Below are positions 23,072 through 31,875 of a stretch of DNA of 64,000 nt, one piece after another. The stretch's first letter is position 1; the number at the start of each line of letters is the position of its first letter. The DNA comes from Eubacterium sp. 1001713B170207_170306_E7 (GTDB taxonomy: Bacteria > Bacillota > Clostridia > Eubacteriales > Eubacteriaceae), in contig NZ_JADMVE010000005.1 in NCBI RefSeq assembly GCF_015547515.1, forward strand, positions 310,001-374,000. The letters are read 5' to 3'. A model generated the notes under the pieces. That model had not been told where the DNA came from, did no database searches, and saw only the letters and a program-made list of their open reading frames with translations. The position numbers and the translations under genes were made by a program.

Positions 23072-24913
23072 TTGTGTCTGTTCCTCAAGCCAGTCCTGGA
23101 TTTCATTGAGGAAGGCCTCGCCATAGCGCTCGAGCTTAGCTTTGCCCACGCCGGAAACCTCAAGAAATTCGCTGTTGCTTCGCGGCAGGCGGCGGCACAT
23201 GTCGGTGAGAGCAGCGTTTGAAAAGACCACATAGGCCGGAACGTTCTGTTCGGCGGCAAGCTGACCGCGCAGACTGCGCAGGCGCTCGAAAAGTCCGGGA
23301 TTTTCCAGCGTCTCGGCAGCGGCATTCGTTTTGCCTCTGGCCGTTTTGGGAGCAGGTTCTTTTTCTTTTGGCAGCTTCATTTCAATGCGCTCGCCGCCGA
23401 AGAGCACATCGCGGGCCCGGGGGCCAAAGCGCATGACCGGGTATTCGTCATCGGTGATGTGGATAAAGCCCTCAAGCGCCAGGTAATGGATGATATCCCG
23501 GATACGTTTTTCGCTGACATCCGCCATGATGCTATAGGTTGAGAGCTTATCAAAGCCGAGACTGAGGATGCGCTGGTTTTTACTGCCGCGCAGGGTATCC
23601 GCCACCACCTTAATGCCAAAGCGCTGCCCGGTGCGCTTGATGCAGGACAGAATCTTCTGGGCCTCAATGGTGATGTCCAGGATTTCAAACTGGGTCTGGC
23701 AGTTTCCGCAGTGGTCGCAGCAGACTGGAGCCTCTTCGCCAAAGTATTTCAGCATATAGCCTCTTAGGCAGTCGTTGGTATGGCAGTAGAAGGTCATGTC
23801 CTTCAGCCGCTGGCGGTCACGCTGCTTTAAAAGCGCGTCGGTTTCGGGATCGCCGCTTTCCCGGCCAGCGTTCTCGATAAAAAACTGCTGAGTCCGCACA
23901 TCCTGTCCGCTGTACAGCAGGATACAGTCCGCGGCTTCGCCGTCACGGCCAGCCCGCCCGGCTTCCTGATAATAGCTTTCCATATCGCCAGGCATGTTGT
24001 AATGCACCACAAAGGAGACGTTGGACTTGTCAATGCCCATACCAAAGGCGTTTGTGGCGACTACAATGGGCTTTTCATCATAGATGAACAGATCCTGATT
24101 TTTCTTCCGCACCGCGTCGGGCAGGCCTGCGTGATAGCAGACTGCGGGATAACCTGCAGCGCAGATTTTATCGCAGACTTCCTCGACGCTTTTGCGGGTG
24201 GCGCAGTAGATGATGCCGCTTTTATCCCGGTGGTCAGCCAGAACAGCCAGGAGGGTGTCCAGCTTTTTAGCAGGCTTTTGAACCTCAAAGTAGAGGTTTT
24301 TCCGGTCAAAGCCTGTCACCAGCACCTCGGGTTCTTTCAAATCCAGAAGGTCCACAATATCGCGGCGCACCTGCTCGGTGGCGGTGGCAGTAAAGGCAGA
24401 GAGAATGGGACGGTGGTCCAGACTTTTGACAAAACGGTCAATTTGAAGGTAAGAGGGACGGAAATCCTGACCCCACTGAGATACGCAGTGGGCTTCATCC
24501 ACTGTGAGCATGGCAATATCCTGCTCGCGGATAAAGCTGAGAAAGCCCTCGGCCAAAAGGCGCTCCGGAGCAATGTAGAGAATTTTACACAGGCCCTGGC
24601 GGATATCTGAGAGCACCTCCCGGTATTCAGCGCTGCTCAGTGAGCTGTTGATAAAGGCGGCGGGAACACCGGACTGGGTAAGGGCCCCGACCTGGTCTTT
24701 CATGAGGGAAATCAGGGGAGAGACCACCAGTGTCATACCGTCCATCAGCAGGGCAGGCACCTGAAAGCAGATGGATTTTCCTGCGCCTGTCGGCATGACG
24801 CCCACCGCATCCCGCCCGGACAGGATCGTGTCGATGAGAAATTCCTGTCCTTCCCGGAAGGTGTCGTAGCCAAAGTATTGTTTTAAAACGGTCTGTTTAC
24901 TGCTGTGATCCAT
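23069..24913 (-). CDS. recQ: ATP-dependent DNA helicase RecQ
   Basis: The start at 24913 (MDHSSKQTVL) follows GGAGGT; upstream in-frame codons have no SD. At 614 residues it is full length: helicase motifs FREGQEFLIDTIL, GVMPTGAGKS (Walker A, about 46), VDEAHCVSQWGQDFRPSY, SAFTATAT, ATNAFGMGIDK and YYQEAGRAGRDG, then the zinc-binding cysteines (CHTNDCLRG and CCDHCGNC), an RQC winged helix and a C-terminal HRDC domain (about 540-612). It unwinds DNA 3' to 5' in recombination and fork repair. Monocistronic. Confidence 0.95.
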   Translation of the reverse strand: MDHSSKQTVLKQYFGYDTFREGQEFLIDTILSGRDAVGVMPTGAGKSICFQVPALLMDGMTLVVSPLISLMKDQVGALTQSGVPAAFINSSLSSAEYREVLSDIRQGLCKILYIAPERLLAEGFLSFIREQDIAMLTVDEAHCVSQWGQDFRPSYLQIDRFVKSLDHRPILSAFTATATEQVRRDIVDLLDLKEPEVLVTGFDRKNLYFEVQKPAKKLDTLLAVLADHRDKSGIIYCATRKSVEEVCDKICAAGYPAVCYHAGLPDAVRKKNQDLFIYDEKPIVVATNAFGMGIDKSNVSFVVHYNMPGDMESYYQEAGRAGRDGEAADCILLYSGQDVRTQQFFIENAGRESGDPETDALLKQRDRQRLKDMTFYCHTNDCLRGYMLKYFGEEAPVCCDHCGNCQTQFEILDITIEAQKILSCIKRTGQRFGIKVVADTLRGSKNQRILSLGFDKLSTYSIMADVSEKRIRDIIHYLALEGFIHITDDEYPVMRFGPRARDVLFGGERIEMKLPKEKEPAPKTARGKTNAAAETLENPGLFERLRSLRGQLAAEQNVPAYVVFSNAALTDMCRRLPRSNSEFLEVSGVGKAKLERYGEAFLNEIQDWLEEQTQ

Positions 24914-25027
24914 AAAGTTACCTCCAAACAAAAGTGGTTTTATTATACCACAACCCCAAATTTTATTCCGCAATTTGATTTTGGGTATATCATTATTAAA
25001 AAGAAATTTTGTAGCGAGGAGAAAAAT

Positions 25028-26014
25028 ATGCTGAAAATTGCTGCCTTTGAAGTACGAAAGGACGAGATCGAGGATTTTAAGAAAGCTGCTGAAAAATATG
25101 GCGTAGAGCTGGTTTTTACAAGCAGGCCGTTGAATGTGGAGACCTTTGATTTTGCCGAGGGCTGCACCGCCGTGACAAGCCTTGGACACAGCCGCATCGA
25201 CCGTGTGATTTTAAATCTTATGCGGGACGCGGGAATTCGGTTTTACTGTACCCGCACCGTGGGCTACAATCACATTAATCTGGAATACGCCAGGGAGCTG
25301 GGCATCCGAATCTGTAATGTCAGCTACCCGCCGACCGGCGTTGCCGAGTATACCGTCATGCTGATGCTCATGTCCTTAAGAAAGTATAAGCAGGCCATGT
25401 TCCGGGGGAATGTCAATGATTATTCGCTGGATGGGCTGGAGGGACGCGAGCTCAAAAACATGACCGTGGGTGTTGTGGGAACCGGACGCATCGGCCGGAC
25501 AGTCATCGAGATTCTGCAGGGCTTCGGCTGCCGGATTCTCGCTTACGACGCTTATCCAAACGGCTCTGTGGCCGATATGGCAAAATATGTGGAGCTGGAT
25601 ACCCTATACGCTGAAAGCGACGTGATCACTCTGCACACGCCACTGCTGGAAACCACCTATCATATGATCAACCGGGAAAGCATTGCGAAAATGAAGGACG
25701 GCGTGGTGCTCATCAACTGCGCCAGAGGATCCCTGATGGATGTGGGAGATGTGATTGACGGTATCGAAAAAAGAAAATTTGGCGCGCTGGGTCTGGATGT
25801 CATTGAGCATGAGGATGGCATCTATCATGTCAATCATACCGTTGATATTATCAGCAATCGCGATATGGCCTATATCCGCCAGTTTCCGCATGTTACCATG
25901 ACCCAGCACATGGCCTTTTATACTGAGGAGGCTGTCCGCAGCATGGTCTGCGGTGCGGTGAAAAACCTGAAGGATCTGAATAAAACCGGAAGCAGTCCCT
26001 TTGAACTGTTTTAG
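25028..26014 (+). CDS. D-lactate dehydrogenase-like 2-hydroxyacid dehydrogenase
   Basis: ATG 25028 follows GCGAGGAG. The 328-residue protein has the NAD motif GVVGTGRIGR (about 147), Arg in NCARGSLMD, Glu in DVIEHEDG and His in TQHMAFYT. The YNHINLEYA and SYPPTGVAEYTVMLML segments place it with fermentative D-lactate dehydrogenases and VanH-like enzymes. It should reduce pyruvate or a related 2-oxoacid with NADH. It is monocistronic, divergent from recQ, and closed by an unusually long palindromic terminator. No vanA-like ligase is nearby, so a fermentative role is more likely than vancomycin resistance. Confidence 0.88.
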   Translation: MLKIAAFEVRKDEIEDFKKAAEKYGVELVFTSRPLNVETFDFAEGCTAVTSLGHSRIDRVILNLMRDAGIRFYCTRTVGYNHINLEYARELGIRICNVSYPPTGVAEYTVMLMLMSLRKYKQAMFRGNVNDYSLDGLEGRELKNMTVGVVGTGRIGRTVIEILQGFGCRILAYDAYPNGSVADMAKYVELDTLYAESDVITLHTPLLETTYHMINRESIAKMKDGVVLINCARGSLMDVGDVIDGIEKRKFGALGLDVIEHEDGIYHVNHTVDIISNRDMAYIRQFPHVTMTQHMAFYTEEAVRSMVCGAVKNLKDLNKTGSSPFELF

Positions 26015-26018
26015 CGGA

Positions 26019-26066
26019 AAAAGCCCCGCGGCGTTTAAGAAGCTTCTTAAACGCCGCGGGGCTTTT
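26019..26066. terminator. 48-bp perfect palindrome acting as bidirectional terminator
   Basis: Twenty-four bases starting AAAAGCCCCGCGGCG are exactly self-complementary with the next 24, ending in CTTTT. There is no unpaired loop in the sequence. It closes the dehydrogenase gene and faces the end of the minus-strand remnant at 26076. Confidence 0.8.
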
Positions 26067-26075
26067 GGTTTTGGT

Positions 26076-26282
26076 TTATCGGTTCAGAAATTTAACCTTA
26101 AAATAATTCATGTGCTTCAGCTGTTCCGGCAGGATAAAGTAGCCAGAGCAGTAATTCACGATTAAGGCCTGCTCCATCCCAAGATTTGTGGTGGCGACGA
26201 TTATGCTTCTTTTCTTCGGCAGCTGGATTTTAATAAAAGACCGCAGCATGTTTAAAGTCAGCTGGAAGGTGATTATTCTCAT
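26076..26282 (-). pseudogene. Possible remnant of a regulator C-terminus (LysR-like)
   Basis: A 68-codon minus-strand frame ends 10 bp from the bidirectional terminator. The segment MEQALIVNYCSGYFILPEQL resembles the effector-domain stretch of LysR regulators (..LV..G.G..ILPE..), but no N-terminal HTH is visible upstream in any frame and no SD precedes the first ATG. I read it as a decayed gene or a short frame by chance; the terminator at its end favours the former. The rest of the gap to 26583 holds only the aspA promoter. Confidence 0.3.
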
Positions 26283-26514
26283 GCTTATGGAGCGTATTAT
26301 TAAAGGGATAAAGCTGACAAAGGTTAAGATTATTGCCTGTAGTATCGCTGTGGCTGGTGTTGCAGATTTTTAATCTGGGACCTCCAGCCTGGATATAATC
26401 TTCAAAACTGTCCTCGAAATAGAGACAATCGCCAATCATTGAAAGATAAATGTAACAAATCGGTTTCAACCTTGTAAAACAGTTATTTTTTAGGTAAAAC
26501 TTTATTAGGGCACA

Positions 26515-26543
26515 TTGATTTTTAGGATGTGCGGCGTTATGAT
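26515..26543 (+). promoter_or_regulatory. aspA promoter
   Basis: TTGATT (26515-26520), 17-bp spacer, TATGAT (26538-26543), 40 bp before the aspA start. Confidence 0.6.
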
Positions 26544-26583
26544 GTGTCCATAAAGTAAATACATTTTTTGTAGAGGGGTTAAA

Positions 26584-27987
26584 ATGCAGGAAAGAATTGA
26601 ACACGATTCGATTGGAGCGCTTCCAGTTCCAGTCGACGCCTATTACGGTGTACAGACCTTAAGGGCAAAACAGAATTTTTACATTACCGGAAAGCAGCTC
26701 CATCCGGACCTGATCGTCAGCCTGGTACAGGTTAAAAAAGCTGCGGCCATGACGAATTATGAAACCGGTGAGTTAGATAAAGAAATCGCTGACGCCATCA
26801 TCGCGGCGTGTAATGACGTGATTTCAGGAAAATACCATGATCAGTTCATCGTCGATCCCATTCAGGGAGGCGCGGGAACCTCCTCCAATATGAACGCCAA
26901 CGAGGTAGTGGCAAACATCGCCATTGAAAAGCTTGGCGGCACAAAGGGAGATTACAGCATTGTCCACCCCAATGACCATGTGAATATGTCGCAGTCCACC
27001 AATGACGTGTACCCGACCGCGGGCAAGATTACGGGACTCAAGCTCACCCAGAAGCTGCTGTTCCAGATGGAACGTCTGGGAGAAGCCTTAAAGCAGAAAT
27101 CCATTGAGTTTGATGATATTATAAAGGTTGGGCGCACCCAGCTTCAGGATGCGGTTCCCATGCGTTTGGGCCAGGCCTTTAATGCATACCGTTCCGCCAT
27201 TGACCGAGATACCCTGCGGCTGAAAAAGACCCAGAATGAGCTCTGTATTGTCAATATGGGCGGCACTGCCATCGGTACGGCCATCAACGCCAATCCGGAA
27301 TATCTAAAGCGGATTCCCGTGAACCTGAAAAAGACGACAAGCTTCAACATGGTGCTGGCAGAGGATTTGATTGACGCGACCCAGAACCTCGACGCCTTTG
27401 TTTCGGTTTCCGGCGCGCTGAAGGCAGCGGCGGTTACCCTGTCTAAAATGGCCAATGATTTCCGGCTGCTGTCCAGCGGCCCTAAAACCGGTTTTGCGGA
27501 GATCAACCTGCCGGCTAAGCAGAACGGCTCGTCCATTATGCCGGGCAAGATCAATCCGGTTATACCAGAGGTGGTTTCACAGGTGGCCTTTAACGTTATC
27601 GGCAATGACCTGACCATTACCATGGCGGCCGAAGCCGGACAGCTTGAGCTCAACGCCTTTGAGCCTGTGCTGTTCTATAACCTTTTTGAATCCATCGAGA
27701 CCCTGACCAATGGCATTGCCACTTTTATCGACAACTGTATTACCGGCATTACCGCCAACGAGGACCGGTGTGAGGAGCTGCTTGAGCACAGCATCGTCAC
27801 AGTTACGGCCCTTTGCCCGTATATCGGTTATAAGGAAGCCTCAGACATTGCCAAGGAATCGATCTTAAGCGGCAAGCTGGTTTCTCAGATTGTCAGGGAA
27901 AGGGGCCTGCTGAGCCAGGAAGAGCTGGAAACAATCCTTGACCCGACACTGATGACTGAGCCCATGGAGGAACAGCAGATATCATAA
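26584..27987 (+). CDS. aspA: Aspartate ammonia-lyase
   Basis: The 467-residue enzyme belongs to the fumarase/aspartase superfamily, with the signature GSSIMPGKINPV (about 317-328), the substrate-binding GAGTSSNMNANEV and NMSQSTNDVYPT, and the catalytic-loop region. The N-terminal RIEHDSIGALPVPVDAYYGVQT is the aspartase rather than fumarase form. It converts aspartate to fumarate and ammonia in the cytoplasm. SD TAGAGGGG precedes ATG 26584. It is monocistronic with its own promoter. Confidence 0.9.
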   Translation: MQERIEHDSIGALPVPVDAYYGVQTLRAKQNFYITGKQLHPDLIVSLVQVKKAAAMTNYETGELDKEIADAIIAACNDVISGKYHDQFIVDPIQGGAGTSSNMNANEVVANIAIEKLGGTKGDYSIVHPNDHVNMSQSTNDVYPTAGKITGLKLTQKLLFQMERLGEALKQKSIEFDDIIKVGRTQLQDAVPMRLGQAFNAYRSAIDRDTLRLKKTQNELCIVNMGGTAIGTAINANPEYLKRIPVNLKKTTSFNMVLAEDLIDATQNLDAFVSVSGALKAAAVTLSKMANDFRLLSSGPKTGFAEINLPAKQNGSSIMPGKINPVIPEVVSQVAFNVIGNDLTITMAAEAGQLELNAFEPVLFYNLFESIETLTNGIATFIDNCITGITANEDRCEELLEHSIVTVTALCPYIGYKEASDIAKESILSGKLVSQIVRERGLLSQEELETILDPTLMTEPMEEQQIS

Positions 27988-28000
27988 AAAAGAAAAATAC

Positions 28001-28078
28001 TGGCGCAGTTTGGAACAGCCTCTCTCATATGCAATTACCAGCCGCGATAAAGCCTGCGTGATTGCATCGAGAGCGCCA
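28001..28078 (+). ncRNA. Structured RNA element downstream of aspA
   Basis: Three exact, nested pairings occur: TGGCGC (28001-28006) with GCGCCA (28073-28078), CTCTC (28022-28026) with GAGAG (28069-28073), and ATGCAAT (28029-28035) with ATTGCAT (28061-28067). A terminator follows at 28114. It may be the 3' UTR of aspA or an independent leader; I do not recognise a riboswitch class. Confidence 0.35.
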
Positions 28079-28113
28079 CTCGATTAAGACGCCGTCAACC
28101 TATAAATTTCATT

Positions 28114-28138
28114 AAGCTGCCTTCGGGCAGCTTTTTTA
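28114..28138 (+). terminator. Intrinsic terminator
   Basis: AAGCTGCC and GGCAGCTT pair around TTCG, followed by six T. It ends the aspA transcript before the next promoter. Confidence 0.9.
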
Positions 28139-28140
28139 GT

Positions 28141-28169
28141 TTGTGCGTCCAAAGTCCCAGTGATATAAT
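28141..28169 (+). promoter_or_regulatory. Promoter of the TetM-like gene
   Basis: TTGTGC (28141-28146), 17-bp spacer and TATAAT (28164-28169) with extended -10 TGA; 35 bp before the start codon. Confidence 0.6.
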
Positions 28170-28204
28170 AGACCCACACTAAAGCAGATTTTACAGGAGA
28201 TTTT

Positions 28205-30166
28205 ATGAAGCTTGTACTAGGAATTCTGGCCCATGTAGACGCCGGAAAAACGACCTTTTCGGAACAGCTGCTGTACCACACCCGGGCCATCAGGAAGCCT
28301 GGCCGCGTGGACCACCAGGACGCCTTTATGGACCATCATCCCATCGAACGTGAGCGGGGCATTACCATATTTTCGGATCAGGCAGTCTTTGAAATCGGGG
28401 AAGATACCTTTTATCTGGTGGATACCCCGGGGCATGTGGATTTTTCATCGGAAACCGAGCGCTCAATCCAGGTGATGGACGCGGCTGTGATTGTGGTATC
28501 CGGCGTGGAGGGAGTTCAGAGCCACACCGAAACGCTGTGGAAACTCCTGAGGCGCTATGGGGTGCCCACGCTGGTTTTTATCAATAAAACAGACCGGGAA
28601 GGTGCGGATGTGCCCGGAGTCATGAAAGCACTGGAAAGAAAATGCAGTTCGGACTGTCTGTTGTTTACCGGGCACTACGAGGAGGGCCTCATGGAGACCG
28701 CTCTGGCAGAGGCAGTAGCGGAAAGAGATGAAGCCCTGCTTGAGGTTTATCTGGATGAGGGATACCAGCCCGAAGTCTGGCAGAAAGCCCTGCGCCGGCT
28801 GTTTAAAGAGACAGAAATCTTTCCGGTTTTTGTTGGTTCTGCCTTAAACGATACGGGAATTGAGCCCTTTATCAAAGCGATGACAGAGCTGCTCCATAAT
28901 GAAGAAAACCCGGAAGAGCAGCCCTTCAGCGGGCAGGTGTATAAGATACTTCATGACAGTGCGGGCAGTAGGCTGAGCTTTGTTAAGGTGACAGCGGGCA
29001 GGCTGCGGGTCAAGGATGAAGTGGTGACCGGTGAGGACAGGGAAGGTAGACCTGTCCGGCAGAAAATCAACGAAATCCGGATTTATAGCGGCGGACGGTA
29101 CATCACGGTGCCAGAAGCGTCACCCGGCGATCTCTGTGCGGTAACAGGGCTCAGCGGCACCCGTCCTGGCGATGGCATAGGTGAAAACCGGTACCATGCC
29201 GACTACGCCACTGTGCCGCTGCTGACAGCGAGGGTCATCTATGATGAAGGCCTGAATGTAAGAACCGTGCTTGAGGCCTTTAAGGAGCTGGAGGACGAGG
29301 ACCCCATGCTGGAGGTGCTCTGGAGTGAAAGCCTTCAGGAAATACATATCCACATTATGGGCGCGATTCAGCTGGAGGTGCTCGAGGAGATTGTGAGAGA
29401 ACGCTTTGGACTGGCGGTCCGTTTTGGTGACTGTGAGATTCTCTACAAGGAGACCATCGCGGCTCCGGTGACTGGCTACGGTCATTTTGAGCCCCTTCGG
29501 CATTACGCAGAGGTACATTTGAGGCTGGAGCCCGCCGCGCCGGGTGCAGGCATTATTTTTGACAGCGCATGCTCTGTGGATATTCTGGACGCCAATTATC
29601 AGAATCTGATAAAAACCCATGTGTTTGAACGCGAGCACAGGGGTGTGCTGACCGGATCGCCCATTACAGATATGCGTATCGTTGTGGTTAACGGGCGGGC
29701 CCATCTCAAGCATACCGAGGGCGGCGATTTCAGGCAGGCAGTTTACCGCGCGATCCGCCAGGGGCTGGAGCAGGCAGAGTCCATTTTGCTGGAGCCGGTT
29801 TACCGGTTTGAGATCGACGTTCCGTCAGAGGCCATGGGGCGCGTTATGTCGGATGTCCAGAAAATGGCCGGGCGTTTTGAAGCGCCCGAGCTATGGGGTG
29901 ACCAGGCTGTGATTACCGGTTTCTGTCCGGTGGCATCCATGATGAATTACAGTCAGGAGCTCCTGTCCTTCACCAAAGGCCGGGGACTGCTCAGGGTATC
30001 CTTTTCCGGTTATGAGCCCTGCCATAATGCGGAGGCGGTCATCCTGCGCATCGGTTATGACAAAAAGCACGATGTGGAGAACACCTCGGATTCGGTTTTC
30101 TGTTCTCACGGCGCGGGTTTTAACGTTCCCTGGGATCAGGTAGAGGAATATATTCATTGTAAATAA
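28205..30166 (+). CDS. TetM/TetO-like ribosomal-protection GTPase
   Basis: The 653-residue protein has the EF-G-like layout of ribosomal protection proteins: G1 AHVDAGKTT (about 9), effector region RGITIFSDQ, G3 DTPGHVDF, G4 NKTD, then domains II to V. Length equals TetM/TetO (about 640). The GHVDF (TetM has GHMDF) and intermediate divergence suggest an intrinsic chromosomal homologue rather than a recently acquired resistance gene, but this needs a tree. It should bind ribosomes and dislodge tetracycline or a related ligand. SD ACAGGAG is 8 nt from ATG. A response-regulator gene follows after 13 nt and may be cotranscribed. Confidence 0.85.
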   Translation: MKLVLGILAHVDAGKTTFSEQLLYHTRAIRKPGRVDHQDAFMDHHPIERERGITIFSDQAVFEIGEDTFYLVDTPGHVDFSSETERSIQVMDAAVIVVSGVEGVQSHTETLWKLLRRYGVPTLVFINKTDREGADVPGVMKALERKCSSDCLLFTGHYEEGLMETALAEAVAERDEALLEVYLDEGYQPEVWQKALRRLFKETEIFPVFVGSALNDTGIEPFIKAMTELLHNEENPEEQPFSGQVYKILHDSAGSRLSFVKVTAGRLRVKDEVVTGEDREGRPVRQKINEIRIYSGGRYITVPEASPGDLCAVTGLSGTRPGDGIGENRYHADYATVPLLTARVIYDEGLNVRTVLEAFKELEDEDPMLEVLWSESLQEIHIHIMGAIQLEVLEEIVRERFGLAVRFGDCEILYKETIAAPVTGYGHFEPLRHYAEVHLRLEPAAPGAGIIFDSACSVDILDANYQNLIKTHVFEREHRGVLTGSPITDMRIVVVNGRAHLKHTEGGDFRQAVYRAIRQGLEQAESILLEPVYRFEIDVPSEAMGRVMSDVQKMAGRFEAPELWGDQAVITGFCPVASMMNYSQELLSFTKGRGLLRVSFSGYEPCHNAEAVILRIGYDKKHDVENTSDSVFCSHGAGFNVPWDQVEEYIHCK

Positions 30167-30179
30167 AGGCGGTGTAAAA

Positions 30180-30866
30180 ATGGAGCGAACGGAGATTTTA
30201 GTGGTCGAGGACGACCGGGAGATCAACAGCATGCTGTGTGAGATGCTGAGCGCAAAGGGCTACGCAGCAGAGGGAGTATTCACAGGTATGGAAGGGCTCG
30301 CCAGACTGAGAAGCGGAAGCTATGATCTGTTGATACTGGATTTGATGCTGCCCTATAAAAGCGGGGACGCAGTGCTGCAGGAGCTCAGGCACTTCTCTGA
30401 TTTGCCGGCCATTGTCATCTCGGCCAAGGATACGGTACAGACCAAGCTTGATCTTTTCCACCTGGGGGCAGACGATTACCTGACCAAGCCCTTTGATCTG
30501 GACGAGGTACTGGTGCGGGTAGAGGCAGTTCTCAGGCGCTGTGGCAGCAGAAAAAGCCAGAGCGCGCCAGAGGTTCTGAGCGTCGGGAAGCTGACGCTGG
30601 ATACAGAGTCAAAGACGGCCATCGTCCATGACCAGGAGCTGCCGCTGACCGCCAAGGAATACAGTATTCTGGAGCTTTTGATGCGCTATCCCCACAAGGT
30701 TTTTTCAAAGGCCAACCTTTTTGAGAGTGTCTGGAATGAGGAGTATGCCTGCGAGGACAATACCCTGAATGTGCACATGAGCAATCTCAGAAATAAACTG
30801 AAAGCCGCTGACCCGGAAACAGAGTATATCAAAACGGTCTGGGGCATGGGGTACCGGATGAACTGA
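30180..30866 (+). CDS. OmpR-type response regulator
   Basis: The 228-residue protein has a receiver domain (acidic pair near 11-12, phosphoacceptor Asp54 in LLILDLMLP, Lys in TKPFD) and a C-terminal winged-helix DNA-binding domain (LPLTAKEYSILELLM, VWNEEYACEDNTLNVHMSNLRNKL). It starts 13 nt after the TetM-like gene and precedes the ABC transporter. Its partner kinase is encoded at 34887, after the transporter. Direct repeats at 30868-30912, just before the ATPase gene, are its likely target. The set resembles antimicrobial-peptide response modules. Confidence 0.92.
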   Translation: MERTEILVVEDDREINSMLCEMLSAKGYAAEGVFTGMEGLARLRSGSYDLLILDLMLPYKSGDAVLQELRHFSDLPAIVISAKDTVQTKLDLFHLGADDYLTKPFDLDEVLVRVEAVLRRCGSRKSQSAPEVLSVGKLTLDTESKTAIVHDQELPLTAKEYSILELLMRYPHKVFSKANLFESVWNEEYACEDNTLNVHMSNLRNKLKAADPETEYIKTVWGMGYRMN

Positions 30867-30867
30867 T

Positions 30868-30912
30868 TTAAGGTTTTCTTTAGAAATGGGTTAAGAACTT
30901 CTTTAAACCTGC
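30868..30912 (+). promoter_or_regulatory. Direct repeats, likely response-regulator binding site
   Basis: TTAAGGTTTTCTTTA (30868-30882) and TTAAGAACTTCTTTA (30891-30905) agree at 12 of 15 positions. The TTAAG and TTTA cores recur about every 11-12 bp, the spacing expected for tandem OmpR-type dimers, 45-85 bp before the ATPase start. Confidence 0.6.
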
Positions 30913-30951
30913 GGCGTAGAATGAGGACATCAAGGAAAAGGAGTGATACCG

Positions 30952-31875
30952 ATGGATGAAATTGTATTAAAAGCGACAGATTTGTGTAAAAGCTATGGGA
31001 GCTTTAAAGCCCTTGACCATTTGAGCCTGACCATTGAGAAAGGGAAAACCTACGGATTAATCGGCCAGAACGGCGCGGGAAAGACAACCTTTATCCGGCA
31101 GGTGTGCGGGCTTTCCTATCCTTCTGCTGGAGAGCTGTCCCTCTTTGGAAAACGTGAAGAAAAAGGACTGCGGGAAGGGAGAAAGCGTATGGGCTGTCTG
31201 GTGGAAACACCAGCGCTGTACCAGGGGATGACGGCCAGGCAGAACATGGAGGCCCAGCGCATACTGCGGGGAATTCCGGACAAGCGGGTGGTGGAGAAAA
31301 CCCTGGAGCTGGTGGGGCTTACGGATACCGGACGGAAAACCGTAAGGCATTTTTCGCTGGGGATGAAGCAGCGGCTCGGCATTGCCATGGCCCTCATCAG
31401 CGATCCGGAATTTCTGATTCTTGACGAGCCCATCAATGGGCTGGACCCTGTGGGGATTGTGGAGATTCGGGAGCTTTTAAAACGTCTGAATACAGAGCGC
31501 GGCACCACGCTGCTCATTTCAAGCCACATTCTCAGCGAGCTCTACCAGACAGTGGACCATTTCATTATTATCGACCAGGGGCATATTGTCGAAGCGCTGA
31601 CACAGGAGGAGCTGGATGAGCGGTGCCGCCGGCACATTGCCATAGAGGTGGATGATACGGCCAGAGCCGCCGCGGTCATTGAGCAATCGCTGCACACCGA
31701 TAATTATAAGGTTATGCCGGACGGGACGATCAAGCTTTACGACCATCTGGAGGAGGTACGCGCCGTATCGGCAGCCCTGTCGCAGGGCGGATTGCTTCTG
31801 ACAGGCATCAGCGTCCGGGGAGACAGTCTGGAGGATTATTTCCTGCAGAGCATCGGGGGACGGAAAAATGGGTGA
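30952..31875 (+). CDS. ABC transporter ATPase (antimicrobial-peptide/bacitracin class)
   Basis: ATG 30952 follows AAGGAG by 8 nt; a GTG three codons earlier overlaps the SD. The 307-residue ATPase has Walker A GQNGAGKTT, signature FSLGMKQRLGIA, Walker B LILDEPINGLD and a C-terminal extension of about 85 residues, as in BcrA/lantibiotic-immunity ATPases. It overlaps the first permease gene by 8 nt and should serve one or more of the four permeases that follow. The transporter would expel a membrane-active compound or pass the signal to the kinase. Confidence 0.88.
   Translation: MDEIVLKATDLCKSYGSFKALDHLSLTIEKGKTYGLIGQNGAGKTTFIRQVCGLSYPSAGELSLFGKREEKGLREGRKRMGCLVETPALYQGMTARQNMEAQRILRGIPDKRVVEKTLELVGLTDTGRKTVRHFSLGMKQRLGIAMALISDPEFLILDEPINGLDPVGIVEIRELLKRLNTERGTTLLISSHILSELYQTVDHFIIIDQGHIVEALTQEELDERCRRHIAIEVDDTARAAAVIEQSLHTDNYKVMPDGTIKLYDHLEEVRAVSAALSQGGLLLTGISVRGDSLEDYFLQSIGGRKNG

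Noticed and set aside
25028-26014. vanH as part of a vancomycin-resistance cluster
   Set aside because: The protein is VanH-like in type, but no D-Ala-D-Lac ligase or VanX homologue is nearby.
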